64,000 bases of DNA from Devosia sp. (GTDB lineage: Bacteria > Pseudomonadota > Alphaproteobacteria > Rhizobiales > Devosiaceae): the NCBI RefSeq assembly GCF_028290625.1, contig NZ_JAQGJM010000011.1:1-64000 (forward strand). Direction: 5' to 3'. Shown piece by piece: positions 55,407 to 64,000 of this stretch. The translations under genes and the position numbers were made by a program. The notes below the pieces were generated by a model. The model was not told the DNA's origin, did not search any database, and saw only the letters and a list, made by a program, of their open reading frames with translations. The first letter of the stretch is position 1. Every line of letters begins with the position of its first letter.

Positions 55407-56018
55407 CTATTGCCGCGGCGCCGGCTTTTGTGAGCGCCGCACGATGAAAAGATGGCCATCCGGATCGTGGCTGGCAAACATGCCGCCATGCCGCAGCAGG
55501 CTGGGCAGCAGCGCATCGCGGATTTTGCCATAGGCAAGGTCGAGACTAAGCCCCGGCAGGTCGGCGGGCAGCGCCAGGCCCGCCAGCACCACGCGGCGCC
55601 GCAGGTCGCTGATGCGCTGGCGCAATGCGGCGTCGGTGAGATTGAGCAGGTAGGCGATTTCCCGCCGGTTGTGGCCCGAGAGGGTGAGGGCCGCGACGGC
55701 CTTGAGCGCCGGCGGCAATGCGGCCAGCAAGGTGGCGACGTCCGATGGCTCGGTGGTTGGCGCTGGGGGCGCCTGGGCCTGCCACAGGGTTTCGCGCTTG
55801 CTGCGCCGCGCGGCACTGCGGCTGGCCATACGGGCCTTGTTGCGCACCGTGCCGGTCAGCCAGCGGGCCGTCTCGGGCGCCTCGAAATCGGTGCGGCCCG
55901 CCAGCACCGCCGCCAGCAGGGCCTCCTGCACCATATCATCGGCCGCGCCCGCATCGCGGCCTTCGCGACGGGCTATGGCACGGAGCTGGGCATAAAGGGC
56001 GGGGCGCATATGCCACAT
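55407..56018 (-). CDS. ECF-type RNA polymerase sigma factor
   Basis: 203 residues. Region 2 has YAQLRAIARREGRDAGAADD and VQEALLAAVLAGRTDFEAPE, and region 4 LPPALKAVAALTLSGHNRRE, IAYLLNLTDAALRQRISDLR. It has no adjacent anti-sigma gene. After region 4 a C-terminal tail of about 60 residues (LAYGKIRDALLPSLLRHGGM) is longer than usual and may take the role of a sensor. The start is ATG at 56018 or 56009. Downstream lies a VOC gene. Confidence 0.85.
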   Translation of the reverse strand: MWHMRPALYAQLRAIARREGRDAGAADDMVQEALLAAVLAGRTDFEAPETARWLTGTVRNKARMASRSAARRSKRETLWQAQAPPAPTTEPSDVATLLAALPPALKAVAALTLSGHNRREIAYLLNLTDAALRQRISDLRRRVVLAGLALPADLPGLSLDLAYGKIRDALLPSLLRHGGMFASHDPDGHLFIVRRSQKPAPRQ

Positions 56019-56384
56019 TTGGCAAAAGGCCCAATCAAACGCAATCGCCGCCCTCCCGGGGGAAAGCGGCGATTACTGAAGAACGCCGCACCCCGGCGGG
56101 GGCGCGGCTGGCCGTTCCGGTCTTGCGGCTTAGGCCAGGAACGGCGTGGCGGCGGCGAGCACTGCAACCATACCGGCACCGACGCCGGTCCATTTGGAAG
56201 ATGGCGCCGTGACGCCTTGGTCTGCATATCCATCTGAAATCTTCGTCGTGCAGGGTCGGGCCCTGCGCCTGGTTACTGACGATATGTTCAGCTACGGGCC
56301 AGGTCGGGCAGAGTTTCAGATTTCTGGATGCAAAATTTCTGCGCGGCGCCGCAACGTACGAAACGGCCACGCGGTCGCGTGCGG
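56019..56384. other. 366-nt gap between the sigma factor and the GGDEF-EAL gene
   Basis: No confident gene. AATCGCCGC (56043-56051) and GCGGCGATT (56066-56074) make a perfect 9-bp stem that may terminate the upstream transcript. Minus-strand frames around 56130-56300 look protein-like (VTAPSSKWTGVGAGMVAVLA) but lack a start codon. Confidence 0.5.
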
Positions 56385-58547
56385 CTAAGAGGCTTTTTTG
56401 CGCTGCGTCTGGCGCGTCGCTACTTCGCTGTGGAGCAGATTGGCGAGGGCCGCGGGCGGCAACGGCGGCGAGAACAGGAAGCCCTGTACCTCATCGCAGC
56501 CCTGGCTGCGCACCATTTCGAGCTGGTCTTCGGTCTCGACGCCCTCGGCAGTGGTCGACATGCCCAGGCTCTGCCCCAACCCGATCACCGCCTTGATGAT
56601 CGCAAGGCTATCGCCGCGGCTGGTGAGATCGCGCATGAAAGAGCGGTCGATCTTGATCTTGTCGAAGGGGAAAGATCGGAGGTAGCTCAGCGACGAATAG
56701 CCGGTGCCGAAATCATCCATGCAGATGCGCACGCCCATGGCGCGCAGGTCGTGCAGCGCCCTGAGTACGCTTTCGCTTTCGGCCAGCAGCAGCGATTCGG
56801 TGATTTCCAGTTCCAGCCGCGTCGCCGGCAGCTTGGCATCGGCCAGAGCCGACTTCACCAGCCCGACGAGATCGCGGTTCTTGAACTGCACCGGCGACAG
56901 GTTGACGGCGATACGGATATCGCCCGGCCAGGTGGCGGCGGTGAGGCACGCCTGACGTAGCACCCATTCGCCGATCGGCACGATCAGCCCGGTTTCCTCG
57001 GCAATCGGGATGAACTCGACCGGCGAGATGGTGCGCTCCTCATGGTCCCAGCGCAGCAGCGCCTCGACGCAGGTGACGCGGTTTTCGCTCAGGCCCAGCA
57101 GGGGCTGGAACACCAGCCGCAATTCCTGGCGCTGCAGCGCCATGCGCAAGCCCGCCTCGATCGAGCGGCGCTGCTGCAGCACCGCATCCATGCCGCTTTC
57201 GAAGAAATGGTAGGTAGAGCGGCCTTCGCTCTTGGCCTTGTAGAGCGCGAGATCGGCGTTCTTGACCAGGGTATCGGTCTTTTCGCCATCGCCGGGGCCG
57301 ACCGCGATGCCGACGCTGGCGCCGATCTCGATCTGCTGACCGCCGATCATGAACGGGGCAGCGATGGACTTGATGATGCGGTCGGCCACGCGCGCCGCAT
57401 CGGCCGCATCCTCGACCGGGCGCATCAAGAGGGCGAATTCGTCGCCGCCCAGCCGCGCCAAAATATCGGTTTCGCGCGTCGTGCCCCACAGCCGCGCCGA
57501 GGCCTGCTTGATGACCTCGTCGCCGACCGCATGGCCCAGCGTATCGTTGACGGCCTTGAAGTGATCGAGGTCGATATACAGCACTGCCGCCATTTCGCCG
57601 CGCGCCAGCCCGGCCTCGGCCTTGGCCATCTGTTCGAGGAACTCGATCCGGTTGGGCAGGTCGGTCAGCGCGTCATGGCGGGCCAGGTGGCGAATGCGCG
57701 CCTCGTTCTGGCGCTGCTCGGTAATGTCCTCGTGGGTCGACACCCAGCCGCCATCCTTCATCGGATGGTGCTGCATCATGATGGTGCGGCCATTGAGCTC
57801 GTGGATGTTCTTGCCATATTCGCGGCGCGCGATGACGTCGCGCCGCCACAGCACATATTCCTCGCGCGTGCCGCCGGCGCTCATGCCGACATCGAACAGA
57901 TGGCCGAGAATGTCTTCGAGCTGGATGCCCGGCTTGATCAGCCGCTCGGGCAGATTGTAGATTTTGACATAGGGCTGGTTGCAGATGACGAGCCGCCCGC
58001 GCGGGTCGAACATGCAAAGGCCCTGGGAAATATTGTTGACCGCGGCGTCGAGACGGATGTTCTGGCGTTCCAGCTCGAGCTTGCGCTTCTGCACCATTTC
58101 GGTGCGGGCCATTTCGTCGGTCACGTCTTCATGGGTGACCACCCAGCCAATGGCTGGCGAATACACATGGGCGGTTTCGATAACGCGGCCGCCATGCACC
58201 ACTTCCTGCGTCTTGGCCCGCGCGCCGCTGCGATTGTTCAGCAGCTCGTCCGTATAGGCCTCGTAGAACGCCTGGGGCGTCTGTTCAGGATGATTGCCCA
58301 GCGTGCCCGACAGGTTGACCACGTCTTCAAGCGTCATGCCGCGCCGCAATGCAGCGCTGGAAAAGCCATAGATATCGCGGTAATTCTTGTTCCACATGAC
58401 CAGGCGGAACTGCGGCGACCAGACGCAAAAGCCATAGGGAATGCTCTCGAGCGCTGCATCGAGTAGCAAGGCCTCTGCCATTTCGCTCAGATTGCCTGCG
58501 TCTTCTGCCTGCACCCGATCAATCTCCCGCCCTAGCGCATTCTGCAC
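56385..58547 (-). CDS. PAS-PAS-GGDEF-EAL cyclic di-GMP protein
   Basis: 720 residues. Two PAS domains (about residues 25-150, SIPYGFCVWSPQFRLVMWNK, and 165-285, NNISQGLCMFDPRGRLVICN) precede a GGDEF domain with an intact ARLGGDEFALL and an EAL domain with VEALLRW, NLSPVQF, DDFGTGYSSLSYL and KIDRSF. Both catalytic sites look complete, so it may make or degrade c-di-GMP. No signal peptide or membrane segment is seen, so it is cytoplasmic. Confidence 0.93.
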   Translation of the reverse strand: MQNALGREIDRVQAEDAGNLSEMAEALLLDAALESIPYGFCVWSPQFRLVMWNKNYRDIYGFSSAALRRGMTLEDVVNLSGTLGNHPEQTPQAFYEAYTDELLNNRSGARAKTQEVVHGGRVIETAHVYSPAIGWVVTHEDVTDEMARTEMVQKRKLELERQNIRLDAAVNNISQGLCMFDPRGRLVICNQPYVKIYNLPERLIKPGIQLEDILGHLFDVGMSAGGTREEYVLWRRDVIARREYGKNIHELNGRTIMMQHHPMKDGGWVSTHEDITEQRQNEARIRHLARHDALTDLPNRIEFLEQMAKAEAGLARGEMAAVLYIDLDHFKAVNDTLGHAVGDEVIKQASARLWGTTRETDILARLGGDEFALLMRPVEDAADAARVADRIIKSIAAPFMIGGQQIEIGASVGIAVGPGDGEKTDTLVKNADLALYKAKSEGRSTYHFFESGMDAVLQQRRSIEAGLRMALQRQELRLVFQPLLGLSENRVTCVEALLRWDHEERTISPVEFIPIAEETGLIVPIGEWVLRQACLTAATWPGDIRIAVNLSPVQFKNRDLVGLVKSALADAKLPATRLELEITESLLLAESESVLRALHDLRAMGVRICMDDFGTGYSSLSYLRSFPFDKIKIDRSFMRDLTSRGDSLAIIKAVIGLGQSLGMSTTAEGVETEDQLEMVRSQGCDEVQGFLFSPPLPPAALANLLHSEVATRQTQRKKAS

Positions 58548-58644
58548 GACGCTGTGATGACAAGCTAGAGGGCGCTGCTTAATGGGGACTTAAAACGATT
58601 TCAGGGGGGCCGGATGGTCGTGCATGCAGGCCCATGCGGCGCCC

Positions 58645-58745
58645 CACCCACGGACCTTCCCCCGGACTTGATCCGGGGGCCGCTCGTCGCGCATGCCGTG
58701 TTGACAGGGGCCCGCGGATCAAGTCCGCGGGAAGGCCGGTGGGGA
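58645..58745. repeat. Palindromic repeat, family B copy 1
   Basis: Two units, CCCCCGGACTTGATCCGGGG and CCCGCGGATCAAGTCCGCGG, are inverted to each other and each is itself palindromic. The flanks CCACCCACGGACCTTC and GAAGGCCGGTGGGG also pair. Other copies are at 61692-61778 and 63708-63814. Confidence 0.88.
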
Positions 58746-58769
58746 GGCTAGATCGCCACCCTGATCAAT

Positions 58770-59993
58770 CTACCGGCCAGCCTTCTTGTTGCGGGCAGCA
58801 TAGGTCTTCAGGCGTAGGCCATTGAGCTTGATGAAGCCCTCGGCATCCTTGTGATCGTAGGCCACCGCGCCTTCTTCGAAGGTCACGAGGTCCATCGAAT
58901 AGAGCGAATAGGGGGAGGTGCGGGCGATGACGCTGGCCGAGCCCTTGTAGAGCTTGAGCGTGACTTCGCCGGTGACGAATTCCTGACTCTTGTCGATCAG
59001 TGCCTGCAGCATGACGCGCTCGGGAGCGAACCAGAAGCCGTTATAGATCAGCTCGGCATATTTGGGCATCAGCTCATCCTTGAGATGGGCCTCGCCACGG
59101 TCGAGCGTGATGGATTCGATGCCGCGATGCGCCACCAGCAGGATGGTGCCGCCGGGGGTTTCGTAAAGCCCGCGGCTCTTCATGCCGACGAAGCGGTTTT
59201 CCACCAGATCCAGCCGGCCGACGCCATGCTTGCCGCCCAGCTCGTTGAGCTTGGTGAGCAGGTTCGCTGGGCTCAGCTTGACGCCATTGACCGAGACCGC
59301 GTCGCCCTTTTCAAAGCCGACGGTGATGATCTCGGGCTCGTTGGGCGCGTCTTCCGGATTGACGGTGCGCTGCGCCACATAATCGGGGGCCGGCACTGCG
59401 GGGTCTTCCAGCACCATGCCTTCGGACGAAGTATGCAGCAGGTTGGCGTCGACCGAGAACGGAGCCTCGCCGCGCTTGTCCTTGGCGATCGGAATCTGGT
59501 TGCGTTCCGCATAGGCCAGCAGCTGGGTGCGGCTGCGCAGGTCCCACTCGCGCCACGGCGCGATGACGCGGATCGAGGGATCGAGCGCATTGGCGGTCAG
59601 TTCGAACCGCACCTGGTCATTGCCCTTGCCGGTGGCGCCGTGGGAAATGGCATCGGCGCCGGTTTCCTGGGCGATCTCGACCAGCCGCTTGGCGATCAGC
59701 GGGCGCGCGATCGAGGTGCCGAGCAAATAGACGCCCTCATAGACCGCATTGGCGCGGAACATCGGGAACACGAAATCGCGCACGAATTCCTCGCGCAGGT
59801 CCTCGATGTGGATTTCCCGGATCCCCATCATTTCGGCCTTCTTGCGCGCCGGCTCGAGTTCCTCGCCCTGGCCCAGATCGGCGGTGAACGTCACCACCTC
59901 GCAATTGTAGGTTTCCTGCAGCCATTTGAGAATGATCGAGGTATCGAGCCCGCCCGAATAGGCCAGCACGACTTTCTTGATGTCTTTTGCCAT
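58770..59993 (-). CDS. argG: Argininosuccinate synthase
   Basis: 407 residues, starting [20 protein letters not shown], with the PP-loop AYSGGLDTS. Conserved segments include [52 protein letters not shown] and [20 protein letters not shown]. It joins citrulline and aspartate using ATP in arginine synthesis. ATG 59993 is the real start; the frame to 60803 is a non-coding extension. Divergent from the Lrp-type regulator. Confidence 0.97.
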   Translation of the reverse strand: MAKDIKKVVLAYSGGLDTSIILKWLQETYNCEVVTFTADLGQGEELEPARKKAEMMGIREIHIEDLREEFVRDFVFPMFRANAVYEGVYLLGTSIARPLIAKRLVEIAQETGADAISHGATGKGNDQVRFELTANALDPSIRVIAPWREWDLRSRTQLLAYAERNQIPIAKDKRGEAPFSVDANLLHTSSEGMVLEDPAVPAPDYVAQRTVNPEDAPNEPEIITVGFEKGDAVSVNGVKLSPANLLTKLNELGGKHGVGRLDLVENRFVGMKSRGLYETPGGTILLVAHRGIESITLDRGEAHLKDELMPKYAELIYNGFWFAPERVMLQALIDKSQEFVTGEVTLKLYKGSASVIARTSPYSLYSMDLVTFEEGAVAYDHKDAEGFIKLNGLRLKTYAARNKKAGR

Positions 59994-60122
59994 GAGTAGT
60001 TCGTTCCCGGTGTGATTGCGTGGAACGATAAAGCAGATCAGGCGCAACAATCTTGCGAAAACGTCACGCATGGCCGATGGTGTGGCAGAAAACGCCGAAC
60101 TCTCCGCGCCTGGAAGCAGAAA

Positions 60123-60587
60123 ATGCCAACAACGCTCGACGCCATCGACAAGCGCATCCTGCGCGCCTTGCAGCGCGATGGGCGCATGTCCAATGTCGAA
60201 CTCGCCAATGAGGTGGGCCTGTCGCCCTCGCCCTGCCTCCGTCGGGTCCGGCTGCTGGAGGAATCCGGCGTCATCGATCGTTACGTGGCGGTGCTGGACG
60301 GGGCCAAGGTCGGCCTGACGCTGACCGTCTTCGCCCGCGTTTGGTTCAAGACCCAGGACGCCGAGATTACCCACCAGTTCGCCGAGACGGTGCGGAAATT
60401 TCCCGAAGTGGTCGAATGCTACCTGACCACTGGGGAATGCGACGCCATCATGCGCATCGTCACCGCCGACCTGCACGCCTACTGGCGCTTCCAGTCCGAC
60501 TACCTGATGCGCATTCCCAGCGTGCAAAGCGTCAAGACCGATGTGCCGATGGAAACCATCAAGCGCAGCTACGAGCTGCCGCTGTGA
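60123..60587 (+). CDS. Lrp/AsnC-family transcriptional regulator
   Basis: 154 residues starting [20 protein letters not shown]. The HTH is in [20 protein letters not shown] and the RAM ligand-binding domain in [20 protein letters not shown] and [20 protein letters not shown]. It lies divergent from argG with 129 nt between, so it could control it in response to an amino acid, as well as the downstream exporter, though this is inference. Confidence 0.93.
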   Translation: MPTTLDAIDKRILRALQRDGRMSNVELANEVGLSPSPCLRRVRLLEESGVIDRYVAVLDGAKVGLTLTVFARVWFKTQDAEITHQFAETVRKFPEVVECYLTTGECDAIMRIVTADLHAYWRFQSDYLMRIPSVQSVKTDVPMETIKRSYELPL

Positions 60588-60651
60588 GGCTCGCCTATCC
60601 GCGCGCGGCGCGCTACAGCTAGGCCATTGCCGTATTGCCGCAGAGCCCGTC

Positions 60652-61002
60652 ATGTCCGCCGCCTTCCTTCGCCCCGCAATCTTGATCCTGGCGCTTGCCG
60701 CCCCAGGCCTGCCGGCCTTTGCCCAGGCGCCAGCTTCGGTAAAATACGAGTGCGAAGACCCGACCGGCTTTGAAGTGCTGGCGTGGATCACGCTGACAGG
60801 CACGCATTACAGCCTTACCTCCCAGATGCAGGTCAGCGGCGAGGGTGACCTTTCCCTGCAGGACGGCGGCAGCGGCCTGGTGGTCCTGTCCGGCCCGCTC
60901 GCCAAGGATTTCGGGCTGCTCGGCGCCAAGCCGGCCTCGGGGCCAAAACTGACTTTCGTCGATGAACGCGGCCCCGTTATGATCTGCCAACAGCAAGGCT
61001 GA
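60652..61002 (+). CDS. Secreted protein of unknown function
   Basis: A 116-residue precursor starting [20 protein letters not shown] with signal peptide cleaved near AFA. Two Cys (KYECEDP, MICQQQG) suggest a disulfide. The rest is mostly beta by pattern ([20 protein letters not shown]). Family not recognised. It lies between the Lrp-type regulator and the LysE gene on the same strand. Confidence 0.72.
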   Translation: MSAAFLRPAILILALAAPGLPAFAQAPASVKYECEDPTGFEVLAWITLTGTHYSLTSQMQVSGEGDLSLQDGGSGLVVLSGPLAKDFGLLGAKPASGPKLTFVDERGPVMICQQQG

Positions 61003-61005
61003 CCC

Positions 61006-61653
61006 ATGCCCAGTTTCGTGCCCGACCTCTCCGTGATCCTGACCTTTGCGCTGGCCGCCTTCGTGCTCGCCATCACGCCGGGCCCCGACATGGCGCTGCA
61101 GATGTCGCGCGCCATCAACTATGGCCGCGCCCATGGCTTTGCCACCGCCGCCGGGGCGATGACGGGCGTCGTCGTGCACACGACCCTGGTGGCGTTGGGG
61201 ATTTCGGTGCTGATCGTAGCGGCGCCGACGGCGTTCTGGGTGCTCAAGATTGCCGGGGCGATCTATCTGCTGTGGCTGGCCTACCAAGCCATCGTGCATG
61301 GCGGCGGCTTGCGGCTAGCCGCCAAGGCGGCGCGAGTGCCGACGCTCAAGGAGAGCTTTGCCACCGGGGTGGGCATCAACCTGCTGAACCCAAAGGTGCT
61401 GCTGTTCTTCATGACCTTCCTGCCGCAATTCGTCGATCGCCATGATGCGGCGGCCCCGGCGAAACTGTTTTTCCTCGGGGCCGAGTTCATCGTGGTCTCG
61501 ATCCCGCTGGCGATTGCCATGGTGTTGGCCGCGGAGAAGCTGGCGGGGGTATTGCAGGCCAATGTCTGGGTCAGCCGCGCGCTGAACTGGACGTTTGCGG
61601 GGGTGTTTACTGCGTTCGCGGCGACGATATTGCTGGCCGAGGGACGGAAATAG
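61006..61653 (+). CDS. LysE-family amino acid exporter
   Basis: 215 residues with six predicted membrane helices. It has the LysE/RhtB signatures AITPGPDMALQMSRAINYGR, GFATAAGAMTGVVVHT and FATGVGINLLNPKVLLFFMT. It probably exports an amino acid; the adjacent Lrp-type regulator is a plausible controller. The start is 3 nt after the stop of the secreted-protein gene, so they are co-transcribed. Confidence 0.93.
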   Translation: MPSFVPDLSVILTFALAAFVLAITPGPDMALQMSRAINYGRAHGFATAAGAMTGVVVHTTLVALGISVLIVAAPTAFWVLKIAGAIYLLWLAYQAIVHGGGLRLAAKAARVPTLKESFATGVGINLLNPKVLLFFMTFLPQFVDRHDAAAPAKLFFLGAEFIVVSIPLAIAMVLAAEKLAGVLQANVWVSRALNWTFAGVFTAFAATILLAEGRK

Positions 61654-61691
61654 GCGGGCTTTGCGATACCCCGATGCGGCCCACTCACCGC

Positions 61692-61778
61692 ATCCTTCCC
61701 GCGGACTTGATCCGCGGGCCTCTCATAGCACGGCGTGAGCGGATAGTGGCCCGCGGATCAAGTCCGCGGGAAGGACGG
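61692..61778. repeat. Palindromic repeat, family B copy 2
   Basis: The units CCCGCGGACTTGATCCGCGG (left) and CCGCGGATCAAGTCCGCGGG (right) are inverted copies, each palindromic. Outer TCCTTC and GAAGGA extend the pairing. It lies between the convergent lysE and GNAT genes. Confidence 0.92.
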
Positions 61779-61804
61779 TGGTTGGGGAGCCACCTCGCTG
61801 AGCT

Positions 61805-62224
61805 TCAAAGCTTGAATTCGTAATATTTGATCGTGTCTTCCGCGCCGCCAAACCGGCGGTAGAGTCCGTTGGCCGCGTCGTTATCGATCTCGGTGCCGAG
61901 CCAGGCCTCGACACAGCCCAGCTCGCGGCCCCAGGCGAATAGCTCGGTGAGCATTGCGGTGGCTACACCCTGGCGCAGATAGGCCGTGGCGGTGCCGACT
62001 TCATCGACATAGAGCTCGGTGACCTTATCGGGATGGCGGTGCACCACGCCGGCGCATTGGCCGACCACCAGGTCGCCATCCAGCGCCAGCACCATGATGT
62101 GCCCGGGCGCGGTCAGATAGGCAGATAGGCGCTCGGGATGGATCGGCTCATCGAACACATCGGCGGCGATATTGGCGAAGAGACCAACGTCGACGGCAGT
62201 GATGCGGCGGATGGTGAAAACCAT
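61805..62224 (-). CDS. GNAT-family N-acetyltransferase
   Basis: 139 residues starting MVFTIRRITAVDVGLFANIA, with the acetyl-CoA motif A (YLRQGVATAMLTELFAWGRE, in which RQGVAT is the pyrophosphate loop) and a typical motif B NGLYRRFGGAED. GGGGGAT precedes the ATG at 62224. Substrate unknown, though VDEVGTATAYLRQGVA is close to aminoglycoside-type enzymes. Confidence 0.9.
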   Translation of the reverse strand: MVFTIRRITAVDVGLFANIAADVFDEPIHPERLSAYLTAPGHIMVLALDGDLVVGQCAGVVHRHPDKVTELYVDEVGTATAYLRQGVATAMLTELFAWGRELGCVEAWLGTEIDNDAANGLYRRFGGAEDTIKYYEFKL

Positions 62225-62248
62225 GGTCAATCCCCCAGATCCGGTGCC

Positions 62249-62373
62249 CGCCCACGTGGTTCGAGGCTCGAAGAGCTCGCACCTCGCCATGAGGGCTCAA
62301 TCCTATCTCAACAGGCCCAGTAGTCCTCATGGTGAGGCAGGAGCGTAGCGACTCTCGAACCACGAGGGCGTGG
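62249..62373. repeat. RIME-like palindromic repeat, family A copy 4
   Basis: Arms GCCCACGTGGTTCGAGGCTC and (A)CTCTCGAACCACGAGGGCG, with several substitutions, and inner arms CTCGCCATGAGGGCT and AGTCCTCATGGTGAGGCAG. It is the most decayed of the four copies and abuts the rlmN stop codon at 62376. Confidence 0.9.
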
Positions 62374-62375
62374 CA

Positions 62376-63578
62376 CTATCCCGCCAGCGCTTCGCGGTCT
62401 TTCTTGCTCAGGCGTTCGGTTTCGCTCTTGAGCTGGCCACACGCCGCAAAGATATCGCGGCCGCGGGGGGTGCGGACGGGGCTAGCGTAGCCAGCCGCGT
62501 TGACGATATCGGCGAAGCGCTCGATGCGCGACGAGGGCGAGGTGCCGTAATTGCTGCCCGGCCAGGGATTGAACGGGATCAGATTGATCTTGGCGGGAAT
62601 GTTGGCCAGCAGCCGCACCAGTTCGCGCGCATCGGCATCGGTATCGTTGATGCCGTCGAGCATCACATATTCGAAGGTGATGCGGCGGGAGTTGGAGACG
62701 CCGGGATAGTTGCGGCAGGCATCGAGCAGTTCCTTGAGCGGATACTTCTTGTTGATCGGCACCAGCACATCGCGCAGGTCGTCATTGACCGCATGCAGCG
62801 AGATGGCCAGCATCACGTCGATTTCGCGGCCGGTCGGCTCGATATAGGGCACGACGCCCGAGGTCGACAGCGTGATGCGGCGGCGGCTGAGGCTCATGCC
62901 ATCGCCGGCCTGGGCGATCAGCAGCGCCTGCTTGACGTTCTCGTAATTGTAGAGCGGCTCGCCCATGCCCATCATCACCACATTGGTGATGGCGCGGGTA
63001 TCGCCATGGGGCACGAGGGCCCCATCGTTCGGGCGCACGCCGCCGGGGAAATCGCCCAGGCGTTCGCGCGCCATCAGCACCTGGCCGAGGATTTCGCCTG
63101 CGGTCAGGTTGCGCACCAGTTTTTGCGTACCGGTGTGGCAGAACGAGCAGGTCAGCGTGCAGCCCACCTGGGAGGAGACACACAGTGTCCCGCGGTCTTC
63201 CTCGGGGATGTAGACGGTCTCGACTTCGACCGGCGGATAGTTCGGATTGGCCGGGTCGCGAAAACGGAACAGCCATTTGCGGGTGCCGTCGCTCGAAACC
63301 TGCTCGGAGACGATTTCGGGGCGGTCGAGGATAAAACTGTCGGCCAGCAGCTGGCGCACCGGCTTGGCCACATTGGTCATCTTGTCGAAATCGGTGACGC
63401 CGTTGACATAGAGCCAGTTCCACAACTGGCTGGCCCGCATGCGGCTTTCCTTCTCGGCGATCCCGACACCCTGCAGCGCTTCGGCCAGCATCGGCTTGCT
63501 CAGCCCGATCAGCGACGGCCGACTGAGCGAGGCAGGACGGATGGCGCTGGAATGGTCGAGATTGAGAGCAATGCTCAT
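62376..63578 (-). CDS. rlmN: 23S rRNA (adenine-2503)-methyltransferase / tRNA methyltransferase
   Basis: 400-residue radical-SAM enzyme that methylates A2503 of 23S rRNA and A37 of some tRNAs. The start [20 protein letters not shown] is the usual one; an ATG at 63623 is also possible. The CxxxCxxC cluster is in [20 protein letters not shown], with the catalytic Cys further downstream in [28 protein letters not shown] and [18 protein letters not shown] are also conserved. The last residues abut the family A repeat. Confidence 0.96.
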   Translation of the reverse strand: MSIALNLDHSSAIRPASLSRPSLIGLSKPMLAEALQGVGIAEKESRMRASQLWNWLYVNGVTDFDKMTNVAKPVRQLLADSFILDRPEIVSEQVSSDGTRKWLFRFRDPANPNYPPVEVETVYIPEEDRGTLCVSSQVGCTLTCSFCHTGTQKLVRNLTAGEILGQVLMARERLGDFPGGVRPNDGALVPHGDTRAITNVVMMGMGEPLYNYENVKQALLIAQAGDGMSLSRRRITLSTSGVVPYIEPTGREIDVMLAISLHAVNDDLRDVLVPINKKYPLKELLDACRNYPGVSNSRRITFEYVMLDGINDTDADARELVRLLANIPAKINLIPFNPWPGSNYGTSPSSRIERFADIVNAAGYASPVRTPRGRDIFAACGQLKSETERLSKKDREALAG

Positions 63579-63707
63579 GGCAAAGGGCGTCCGGACTTTA
63601 GGGAGTGGCGCGGCCAATAGCATATAGGCGCAGTTTGCGCAAAGTCAGGGGGTGCGGACGGGCAATGCGTGGAGCGCAGCGCGCACTTTAGGTGGAGCAA
63701 CAAGCAT

Positions 63708-63814
63708 CCCCAACCACCGCGCCTCCCGCGGACTTGATCCGCGGGCCTCTGACAGCTTGTGCCGAATTGAGAGTGGCCCGCGGATCAAGTCCGCGGGAAG
63801 GCCCGTGGTTGGGG
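63708..63814. repeat. Palindromic repeat, family B copy 3
   Basis: CCCGCGGACTTGATCCGCGG and CCGCGGATCAAGTCCGCGGG again form the core, with CCCCAACCAC and GTGGTTGGGG as outer arms. It sits between the rlmN start and the partial gene at the window edge. Confidence 0.93.
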
Positions 63815-63850
63815 AGGCATTTGGGGATATACAATACTCAAGTTAAAGTC

Positions 63851-64000
63851 TTAGCTGCAATCCGCCATCGCCTGCGAGGCAGCCGTGGCGCCGGACAGCG
63901 AGAAAGTCTCGGTGATCTTGATGCCGGCAGCGGACGTGCCTTCGACCACCATGCTCGAGCCGGCGCGGATGGCGCTGGCCAGCGTCGCGCTCTGGCTGGC
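63851..64000 (-). CDS. Invasion-associated locus B (IalB) family protein, C-terminal part
   Basis: The last 49 codons are in the window and the gene continues beyond its right edge. The fragment has IRAGSSMVVEGTSAAGIKIT and TFSLSGATAASQAMADC, the usual end of IalB-family proteins (GTSxAGxxxTDTYSLxGxxAA plus a final Cys). These are small periplasmic or surface proteins; in Bartonella IalB aids host-cell entry, but free-living relatives have unknown roles. Confidence 0.75.
   Translation of the reverse strand, partial: ASQSATLASAIRAGSSMVVEGTSAAGIKITETFSLSGATAASQAMADCS

Noticed and set aside
56035..56370. Minus-strand frame in the gap before the sigma factor
   Set aside because: Basic, Cys-rich composition and no signal or family; the better phase in the same region lacks a start codon.
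57042..58466. Long frame antisense to the GGDEF-EAL gene
   Set aside because: Sense strand has intact PAS, GGDEF and EAL motifs.

Overview
The window looks like chromosomal DNA of a high-GC alphaproteobacterium of the order Hyphomicrobiales (Rhizobiales), most like Devosia or a near relative. The supporting signs are an F1-type atpHAGDC cluster without F0 genes, an imuA-imuB-dnaE2 cassette behind a GAAC-N7-GAAC type LexA box, a K+-insensitive proton pyrophosphatase, RIME-like palindromic intergenic repeats, and an IalB-family protein at the right edge. The genus is inferred from gene content and not proven. I see no rRNA, tRNA, prophage, IS element or CRISPR array.

Layout. 1-5.3 kb: the tail of an Asp/Glu racemase-family gene, then the ATP synthase F1 operon on the minus strand. 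5.5-9.5 kb: a BrnT/BrnA toxin-antitoxin pair with a perfect palindromic operator, priA, an L,D-transpeptidase and a small secreted protein. 9.6-14.7 kb: a small protein, an omptin-like outer-membrane protease, a XerC-type recombinase, an EamA permease and a secreted protein built from seven cysteine-containing repeats. 14.7-19.7 kb: the succinate dehydrogenase cluster (sdhC-sdhD-sdhA, three small genes, sdhB). 19.8-27.3 kb: Nudix hydrolase, DUF1737 protein, beta-carbonic anhydrase, two EF-hand proteins, a second EamA permease, asd with a long structured leader, an HI0933-type flavoprotein and an alpha/beta hydrolase.

27.4-32.8 kb: two PagL-like lipid A deacylase relatives flank an ArsR-SRPBCC-VOC-DUF1801 operon with a large inverted-repeat operator; then a luciferase-like monooxygenase and a pterin carbinolamine dehydratase. 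32.7-38.6 kb: the SOS mutagenesis cassette dnaE2-imuB-imuA. 38.8-48.7 kb: accessory metabolic and stress genes (TerB-like protein, inorganic pyrophosphatase, class C serine hydrolase, chloramphenicol-phosphotransferase-like kinase, three VOC/NmrA type genes, HxlR regulator with a divergent SnoaL-like gene, large membrane protein). 48.9-64 kb: hppA, DUF167 and YggT proteins, DedA, typA, VOC plus ECF sigma factor, a PAS-PAS-GGDEF-EAL protein, argG, an Lrp/AsnC regulator, LysE exporter, GNAT, rlmN and a truncated IalB-family gene.

The most unusual signals are in the spaces between genes: at least two multi-copy palindromic repeat families (four and three copies), a threonine-rich open frame over a strong hairpin in the asd leader, a roughly 115-nt imperfect inverted repeat beside sdhB, and a tRNA D-arm-like sequence inside the typA terminator hairpin. 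Among proteins, the seven-repeat DGECDDPRF protein, the omptin and the PagL paralogue that lacks its catalytic serine deserve attention. I did not find a convincing multi-gene system of a wholly unknown kind. Gene starts given here are often downstream of the longest open frame and were chosen from Shine-Dalgarno spacing and family N-termini.
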